Below, in pieces: positions 56,690 through 64,000 of a stretch of 64,000 bases of DNA; within the stretch, counting starts at the first letter, position 1, and each line of letters opens with the position of its first letter. Made by a program: the position numbers and the translations under genes. This DNA comes from Doris montereyensis. Lineage: Eukaryota > Mollusca > Gastropoda > Nudibranchia > Dorididae. The notes beneath the pieces were generated by a model. It saw only the letters and a list, made by a program, of their open reading frames with translations, had not been told where the DNA came from and made no database searches. Where the stretch lies: NCBI GenBank assembly GCA_037039925.1, contig JAXRKP010000425.1, forward strand, positions 107,501 through 171,500, written 5' to 3'.

Positions 56690-58560
56690 ATGAATTCATT
56701 ATTAACTGCAACCAGAGTTCTTTACTGTGTGCAGTACATCTATAAGAGATTCTGACTTCTTTAAGAGTACATCCATGAGAGACTGCAAATTGAGTTATTT
56801 ACTGTGTGCAGTACATGTATAAGAGGCTGCAAATTGAGTTCTTAACTGTGTGCAGTACATCCATAAGAGACTGCAAATTGAGTTCTTTATTGTGTGCAGT
56901 ACATCTATAAGAGACTGCAAATTGAATTCTTTTATTGTGTACAGTACATCCATAAGAGATTGCAAATTGAGTTCTTTATTGTGTGCAGTACATCCATAAG
57001 AGATTGCAAATTGAGTTCTTTATTGTGTGCAATACATCCATAAGAGACTGCAAATTGAGTTCTTTATTGTGTGCAGTACATCCATAAGAGACTGCAAATT
57101 GAGTTCTTTATTGTGTGCAGTACATCCATAAGAGACTGCAAATTGAGTTCTTTATTGTGTGTTGTACATCTATAAGAGACTGCAAATTGAATTCTTTACT
57201 GTGTGTTGTACATCCATAAGAGATTGCAAATTGAGTTCTTTATTGTGCAGTACATCCATGTGCAAATTGAGTTCTTTATTGTGTGCAGTACATCCATAAG
57301 AGATTGCAAATTGAGTTCTTTATTGTGTGCAGTACATCCATAAGATTGTGTGTTGTACATCTATTGCAAATTGAGTTCTTTATTGTGTGCAGTACATCTC
57401 ATAAGAGACTACAAATTGAGTTATTTATTGTGTGTTGTACATCTATAAGAGACTGCAAATTGAGTTCTTTATTGTGTTTTTATTGTGCAGTACATCTATA
57501 AGAGATTGCAAATTGAGTTATTTACTGTGTGTAGTACATCTATAAGAGACTGCAAATTGAGTTATTTATTGTGTGCAGTACATCTATAAGAGACTGCAAA
57601 TTGAGTTCTTTATTGTGTGCAGTACATCCATAAGAGATTACAAATTCTAGTTAAGAGATTACAATTGAGTTCTTTATTGTGTGCAGTACATCTATAAGAG
57701 ACTGCAAATTGAGTTCTTTACTGTGCAGTATATCCATAAAAGATTACAAATTGAGTTATTTACTGTGTGCAGTACATCTATAAGAGACTGCAAATTAAGT
57801 TATTTAGATTGCAAATTGAGTTATTTACTGTGTGCAGTACATCTATAAGAGATTGCAAATTGAGTTCTTTATTGTGCAGTGTACATCTATGACTGCAAAT
57901 TAAGTTCTTTACATCTGTAAGAGACTGCAAATTGACTTCTTTACTGTGTGCAGTACATCTATAAGAGACTTGCAAATGTGTGTTGTACATCTATAAGAGA
58001 TCTTCAAATTGAGTTCTTTATTGTACATCTATAAGAGACTATTGAGTTCTTTGTTGTGTGCAGTATATCAATACTGCAAATTGAGTTCTTTACTGTGTGC
58101 AGTACATCTATAAGAGACTGCAAATTGACTGTGTTACGTTTACTGTGTGCAGTACATTCATAAGAGACTGCAAATTGAGTTCTTTACTGTGTGCAGTACA
58201 TTCACAAGAGACTGCAAATGAGTTCTTTACTGTGTGCAGTACAAGTTCTTTTACTATAAGACTGAAATTGAGTTCTTTACTGTGTGTGGTACGTTTATAA
58301 GAAACTGCAAATTGAGTTCTTTACTGTGTGCAGTACTATAAGAGACCATAATTGAGTTCTTTACTGTGTGCAGTACATGTCACAAGAGACTGCAAATTGA
58401 GTTCTTTACTTTACAGCAGTTTAAGAGACATACATCGAGTTCTGCAGTATTTCATTCACAAGAGACTGCAAACTGAGTTCTTTACTGTGTACAGCACATC
58501 TATAAGAGACAGCACATCGAGTTCTTTACTGTGTAGAGCATGTCTATAAGAGACTGCAAA
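56690..58560. repeat. 44 bp minisatellite, about 42 copies
   Basis: The unit is GCAGTACATCCATAAGAGAC, TGCAAATTGAGTTCTTTATT and GTGT. The right part is heavily broken. It fills the last intron of the esterase D gene, and its right edge touches a possible exon remnant. Confidence 0.95.
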
Positions 58561-58561
58561 C

Positions 58562-58805
58562 CTCTTGCATTCTAATTACTTTGAGCAGTTTGACTATAAG
58601 AGACTGTAAATTGATTTATTTAAAGTGTGCAGTACATTCACAAAGACTAAAACACATGTTTGAGTTCATAACTTACTGTGTACACCATTACACATGATAT
58701 AAATTAGAATAGACTCTTAAAGACTATCGAGTTAATTTACTGTTCAGGAGACATCTTCACCGGCTTAATGAGTGCCAGCCTACTCCCTTCTTGCATTCTA
58801 ATCAC
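58562..58805 (-). pseudogene. ESD: Possible remnants of the missing esterase D exon
   Basis: VIRMQE is encoded at 58562-58579, followed by GT as in a donor, and VIRMQEG at 58785-58805. The penultimate exon of this family ends in exactly such a stretch (P-V-V-x-R-x-Q-E) before GYDHSY. Nothing of the preceding 25 residues (GKDDQFL ... LLPDNF), which include the catalytic Asp, is readable beside either. The match is short and could be chance, or the 58.79 kb copy could be part of a dispersed repeat. Confidence 0.25.
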
Positions 58806-58929
58806 ACAATCTTGGAAGAAATCTTTTTTCTTTTTTTTATGAGCTTTATTTACATGCAATCCATTAACACTCAGGCAGAGCTGTACAACCATTACCACTA
58901 GTCATATTATAATAAATAATATAGGCAGA

Positions 58930-59290
58930 TACCCATATATTATAGTTATAAAATCTCTACTTGAAACAAATTGTATCATTAGACACATATATTATAATAA
59001 ATAAAATAAGCTACCTCTACTTGAAACAAATCGTATCATTAGACACATATATTATAGTAAATAAAATATGCTATCTCTACTTGAAACAAATCGTATCATT
59101 AGACACATATATTATAATAAATAATACAGGATGTCTCTACCACTAGACATATATTATAGTAAATAAAATAAGCTATCTCTACTTGAAACAAATCGTATCA
59201 TTAGACATATATATTATAATAAATAATACAGGATGTCTCTACCACTAGACATATGTTATAATAAATAAAATAGGCTATCTCAACTTCAAA
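58930..59290. repeat. About 60 bp minisatellite, about 6 copies
   Basis: The unit is TCTCTACTTGAAACAAATCG, TATCATTAGACACATATATT and ATAATAAATAAAATAAGCTA. Two copies are shortened. It also lies in an esterase D intron. Confidence 0.93.
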
Positions 59291-59738
59291 CAAATCGCAA
59301 ACTGTGAAAGTCCATATCTGTTGTTTAGCTCCAGGTATTTCGTGAAATCGGAATAGTACACCCAGATCACCTGTCTGTAATTGTAATCATGGTCTCTTGA
59401 TTCCATTATGCAAGTAATGAACTCTACCTTGAGTAAGCCATGTTATAGACATGTGATCACCTAGTAATGGCTAACTTAATAGTTCGAGTGCATGCTTAAG
59501 CGCTGCCTAAGACTAGGAAAAAGTATGTGATTCTATAGGATCTACAGCATCCACAGTAATCAGAAGTATAGGATAAGGATACTAAAGTTTTTGTTTTTTA
59601 AATTTGTGTCTGCCCAAACTAAAATTTTAAAATATTTTATAAAGACGAGTGTAGAATGTTCAAAAATCCCCAGCTAAAAGCAAAATTAAAATCCGCTATA
59701 AATCTGATTAAAACATGGAAAGAGAACAAACCAATTAC

Positions 59739-59804
59739 CTGGTCTACTAGTATGTCCAGAGGAGGGCCATTGTAAGTGGACACAAGTTCTGTGGCATCAT
59801 ATTC
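59739..59804 (-). CDS. ESD: S-formylglutathione hydrolase exon
   Basis: A 66 nt exon, acceptor GTGATACAG, donor GACCAG|GTAATT. It encodes EYDATELVSTYNGPPLDILV DQ, matching the strand and loop just before the catalytic Asp segment. It continues in phase 0 from the exon at 61096 and ends in phase 0. Confidence 0.93.
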
Positions 59805-60224
59805 CTGTATCACAATGATAGAGAAAAGAAAAACAAAATAAAAACAGAGAAAGAGACACTAAAGAAACAAAAGAAAAAAATGAAAAGGGTCAGAGTTAGG
59901 GAAAAGGGAGAAGGGAGGATAGGAATCGACATGTTCAAACAAAAGAGAATTCACTGATGGTTGTCTCGCTCTTGTGATAATGATAAATTACACACAAAAT
60001 TTTTAAACATAAAAACAAACAACAAATCAGTGTTTGTGAGTTTATGCAACAATAAATTTCATTTGTACGTTAAAGAGTAGAGCAGGCAAGTCCCATTTCT
60101 CAATGTTGAGCTAGAATGAAGGGTATTCAGTAGAGAAGAGTTCTAATATTTCTGGACATACAGCATACTGTGGTAATTTACCATTGCTTTCCACACCGAT
60201 TCTTAAACCTAGCTACCCATCCAT

Positions 60225-60415
60225 TGAATAATACGAAGGAGCCACAGTGGAGTGAAGTCAAAGGCGAAATATGACAATAAGTGACAACTACACTAATAAA
60301 AAAACAGAACAAACACGTGACGTTTCAGATTTAACCCTTCGTCAGACAACAAACGAGAAATATCTAGAATCTAGATCTAGATCTAAGCACTACCTCAGGC
60401 ATTACACAATGTAAC
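60225..60415. repeat. Repeat E with best hammerhead-like core
   Basis: On the minus strand 60323-60345 reads CTGACGA, AGGGTTAAATCT, GAAA, followed by CGTCACGTG. The flanks AGGAGCCACAGTGGAGTGAA and TAAGCACTACCTCAGGCATT are shared with the copies near 41 kb. It is intronic in the esterase D gene, with the core on the same strand as the gene. Confidence 0.65.
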
Positions 60416-61095
60416 TTCAGAAGAAAAACAGAAAGGAGGAAGAAAGAAAGAAAAAAGAAAAAAAGTTAAATTTATTGTCTGAAAATGCTGTACGACCCTA
60501 TAAAAAAAAACAACACAATAAATACAAATGACTAAAAAAACACTAAATTCAAAGAAAAGCTTATTCAAAACAACTTTTCAGTTCTCCCACCCTGTCTCTC
60601 CTCAACCCCCCCCCCCCTACGCAACTTGCTTACAAAAATTAATCTATTTCATATAATGAAATTGAAATGCTTAAACTTAGAGCTTTCCCTGCGGATGTGC
60701 AGTTGACAAGTTTCTTTTTCTTTTCTTTGTTCTCATGAATCAAAGCTTAGTAGATTGATTGTAGAAGTATTGGTAGTATTAAAAACTATTATTTAAAGAA
60801 GCAATTATCAATTATCACAGCTGTATGATTTAATTATGACTGAACAAAATGTTTTTCCATCCTCAAAAAAAAATCAATCAAATGTTACTGCAAAATGCCT
60901 TGTCGTTGCATCAGTGATTTTTTAACACTCTAGCCCATCTCATTAATCTGATTGTCCCATTGTCTGGTCATAACACACGTCATATTTCAAAAGTCACGAT
61001 AGAATAAAACGCTAGCTAACACTTCTGTACGGTGTCAGGTGAGAATTTGATACCGGCTGATACACTAGGTACTCTAAGTCAAAACTTTGCTCTAC

Positions 61096-61249
61096 CTTCC
61101 ACGTGGACTTGTCTGACCCCAGGTAGTTAGAGAAGCATTTCTGACCCCAAGGACAGTTAACAGGGTTGGCGATGGGAGAAAAGGCACTGACTGACTTGTA
61201 CATGCCTGGGTTCTTCAGGGCACAGACAAGGGCACCATGACCTCCCATG
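61096..61249 (-). CDS. ESD: S-formylglutathione hydrolase exon (nucleophile region)
   Basis: A 154 nt exon, acceptor TCCTTTTCCAG, donor TGGAAG|GTAGAG. Its first base completes a Ser codon (AG|C) split from the previous exon, giving [20 protein letters not shown]. That is the nucleophile elbow G-x-S-x-G with the catalytic Ser, followed by [20 protein letters not shown] and [12 protein letters not shown]. No lesion is seen. Reading through the donor runs about 26 codons to a stop in the intron. Confidence 0.95.
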
Positions 61250-61289
61250 CTGGAAAAGGAAAACAGATACACATAATAATATACATTTA

Positions 61290-61340
61290 GATAAGATAAG
61301 ATAATTTTATTCATCTCAGATGAGAAAATTGACCTGGTCA
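61290..61340. repeat. Retroelement-tail-like motif
   Basis: GATAAGATAAGATAATTTTA TTCATC resembles the motifs at 31.1 and 50.15 kb. It lies just inside the intron upstream of the exon at 61096. Confidence 0.5.
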
Positions 61341-62060
61341 CATGATAGAATTTTACAAAGCTACAAACAAATTTCTATCTGAACATTAAAACACAACTAG
61401 AATAGGTACACAAAGGGGAGCAAGTGAGGGGAATGGAAAATGGAAAAATTCACTCGATCGTAGACAGTTGTACTGTTACGTTACAAATAAAATTCACATT
61501 CAGACATTCTATCTAATATAAGATAGAAAAGTATATGAATATGAATGTAGGTGGACATATGAGGAACATTGTCACCATCTGTGCTCAGTTTGCAATAGTC
61601 TTATTGCATAGGAAATAAATGAATTTCTGTATCCTTCTTTCTTTATTCTTTTAGATAAAAATCTATTGCTTTTAAACAAATACTAGAAAAATCTTTTCAA
61701 AAACTCATGGGTCAGCAGACCAACTAGCATTTGAACCCAACCTCATAGCGTCAAATCTGACTGTCTGCTCTAAGCGAACAGTTCTACAGTAGACAAACAG
61801 ACATCAAGTAATTTGTTCTTCAAAGGCAAAGAGGAAAATAAGAACAAAGGATTTTCCCTGAGGTACAAAGAATACTTGTCTCCAATGTAAAAATTTTGTT
61901 ATTTCAAAAGTTGAAAAATCAACTACAAAATATGGTTTAAAATTTAAAAATCCTAGTCACATTGTTAAGAGAGTCTATATACAAATACCTTTTATTTTCA
62001 TTTCTACATAACTCAATGGAAAGAAGTTAGTTAAACAGAGTGAAAGTGAAAGTTACCTAC

Positions 62061-62125
62061 CTATGGCCAAATATTCCCCGTTTTTCGGCAATTGCTGGGA
62101 AATTGGAGTTGATCAGATCAGGCAG
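62061..62125 (-). CDS. ESD: S-formylglutathione hydrolase exon
   Basis: A 65 nt exon, acceptor TTTTTCTTAG, donor CATAG|GTAGGT. It encodes LPDLINSNFPAIAEKRGIFG H plus two bases of the catalytic Ser codon. Frame and phase agree with both neighbours. Confidence 0.94.
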
Positions 62126-62219
62126 CTAAGAAAAACAAATGACTCCATAATAATGAATAAATATATTGATGGTTGAAAGAAACAGAGACAGACAAGAAAG
62201 AGACAGAGAGAAGAAAGAG

Positions 62220-62415
<196 letters not shown>

Positions 62416-63034
62416 AAATTCAACCCTCTATATCTCATTCTAAAGCTTATTTTTAGCACAATCTGTTTCGACCAATCAGAGCCGACAATTATTCATTGAG
62501 CAATCGCAGAACGCAAAGAAAAGAGAGGGGTGTCTGGCGAGCTGATTATTTACCGGCTCGCCACTGGCTTTTGTGTCTGACCACCCTTGTTTACTATGAG
62601 TACAAGAGCACATTGTATTACACATTCTTACTATCACAACACACATAGTTGAAAGGACTTGAATAAAGCTTTTCAATGGTGTGAGTCATATCACGTTGCT
62701 ACAATGTATAGAGGAGAGGGGCAAGGTGAACGGGTCCATAACGGTGATAGTAGCTGCTGTGGATCTATGCGGAGGAGTTACCGCATATATGAGGCTGTTC
62801 TTATGTTTATGAAAAGTTGGACCTACTAGCAGATCCCGCTAACCGCCAACAAAAGTGTTGATAAATCAAATGTGTTCTTTATGGCGGTGTTCTTATAAGC
62901 AGTGAACATTGCATCAACATAATTCATTGGGCCTAACAACCGTATCCATATGCCATAAAATATAAAAAATTAAAACATGTCAGTGTCCCCTTGATTATTC
63001 TAGAGGGAAACAAGCTGACGGAGTTCACGATTTT

Positions 63035-63100
63035 TGTTTGTTTCATCGCGTTTACCCCGTCCACCATTGTGGTGATCTCAGGGTGAATTAACCCTTTACG
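63035..63100 (+). repeat. Dispersed repeat D fragments
   Basis: GTTTACCCCGTCCACCATTG TGGTGATCTCAGGGTGAATT lies here. The distal part of the family (GGACCTACTAGCAGATCCCG) sits 200 bp away at 62818, so the copy is split. Confidence 0.72.
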
Positions 63101-63232
63101 TTGCCATGTTTGAGTTTAGTCGAAAGTTCCGGTTATCATTCGTATTGCCGACTTCGACTGTGATTACAATTTGACCAGCTCCACTAAAAAGGCTGAATAA
63201 AAGGATCGCAATCATATTGACATATAACTTAC

Positions 63233-63355
63233 TTCAGAAACAACATAAGAATACATGCGGTAGTTTTTTCCACTTGTCTGTTGTAGCATCCACATAGAAG
63301 CCGGCGCCTGTCCCAAAGTCATAGCTGTCATCCTCGCCTTCAATTCCCATCCCAC
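63233..63355 (-). CDS. ESD: S-formylglutathione hydrolase exon (one-base insertion)
   Basis: A 123 nt exon, acceptor TTTCGTTAATAG, donor TCTGAA|GTAAGT. It encodes [20 protein letters not shown] and [10 protein letters not shown] run of six A (63267-63272) then breaks the frame; with five A it would continue [11 protein letters not shown] as in the family. The surplus base in a homopolymer points to a sequence error or recent mutation. Upstream exons encoding about 85 N-terminal residues lie beyond the window or were not found in the last 600 bp. Confidence 0.92.
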
Positions 63356-63734
63356 CTATTAACGAAATACCGGACACAAGAGTTCACAACATTGGTGTGT
63401 TTTAAATAATGCAGAAATGCATAGTAGTCCCTGTATATAAGTGATTTAAAAACATAAGAAAATAATTTCACATTCCTAATAGGATATAACCTGACAAAAT
63501 GCCAGTACTCACTAGAAATACTGGAAAACATTTGCCCTTTATTCAAAATACAATGAACATTGATAAAGCTAGATAGAGATTGAGATTTTCAAAGTAATAA
63601 TGACAATGACATAAAATTAAAGAATCGAAAATTCACAACACTTGCAGGATGAACGTTAAAAATGCAAAGCACTCATCAAATACTTTTAATTATAATATAC
63701 CCATATGCTATGGGTATATTATATCTATTATGTA

Positions 63735-63930
63735 AAATGACAATGTGGTACCAAGTGTGCTTTATCACTATCATCGTTCTCATCACCAACTTCATCGTCA
63801 TCACCACCACCATCATTATTACTATCATCCTCATCAAACATCATAGTTATAAATTCATCCTCATCAAAATCATCATGATTATATCTACAACTGTCATCGT
63901 TGTTTTCACTGTCATGTTTACATTGATCCA
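63735..63930. repeat. (ATC)n-like degenerate microsatellite
   Basis: CATCATCATC-type triplets with many substitutions give open frames on both strands (Ile-rich and Asp-rich). No splice sites or protein similarity were found. Confidence 0.7.
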
Positions 63931-64000
63931 TGATAGTTGTGTTATATTATTACGCTAAATTTAATGAACTACTCGTAATGCAATGTACAATTAAATGATT

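Overview
The window looks like nuclear DNA of a metazoan, most likely a marine lophotrochozoan such as a mollusc. The lineage is inferred from gene structure and repeat style, not from a diagnostic marker. It shows split genes with GT-AG introns, animal-type metabolic enzymes, several non-LTR retrotransposon fragments, tRNA-derived SINEs and very abundant microsatellites and minisatellites. I see no prokaryotic operon, phage, CRISPR array or rRNA gene.

Layout: 1-8.6 kb is GA/CAGA microsatellite followed by three large tandem arrays (36, 30 and 34 bp units); the 30 and 34 bp units are mixed together between them. 8.6-16.6 kb holds inverted and single SINE copies, an (AAT)n tract, 38 and 37 bp arrays and one isolated minus-strand exon (12.4 kb). 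16.8-18.7 kb is a very regular 42 bp array that keeps a 712-codon minus-strand frame open. 18.8-25.1 kb carries three minus-strand exons of a putative RING-finger gene, with a 2.6 kb array of an 11 bp unit in its largest intron. 26.2-31 kb has a LINE 3' fragment with a minisatellite apparently grown from its tail, and two more minus-strand exons; one ends exactly at a 22 bp array whose unit is a copy of its own 5' splice site. 32.9-34.3 kb is a long inverted-repeat structure. 34.4-37.7 kb is a near full-length but dead non-LTR element.

38.9-45.2 kb contains a plus-strand, three-exon, frame-damaged homologue of glyoxylate/hydroxypyruvate reductase (GRHPR). Its introns hold an internally deleted LINE copy, an L2/CR1-like 3' end, repeats with a hammerhead-ribozyme-like core, and several minisatellites. 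45.6-47.1 kb is a LINE insertion with an internal 5' inversion and flanking target duplications, the structure expected from twin priming. 47.3-51.5 kb is mostly 31, 65 and 47 bp arrays; 52.5-52.9 kb is a head-to-head SINE pair. 56.1-63.4 kb carries the 3' part of a minus-strand S-formylglutathione hydrolase (esterase D) gene. Five coding exons are visible, and the exon expected to hold the catalytic Asp is not found beside a 1.9 kb 44 bp array.

The two recognised enzymes belong to small-molecule detoxification and one-carbon/glyoxylate metabolism but are separate genes on opposite strands. All three interpretable genes carry single-base frame breaks, so uncorrected indels in the assembly are a serious alternative to pseudogenisation. 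Coordinates of repeats are approximate to about one unit.
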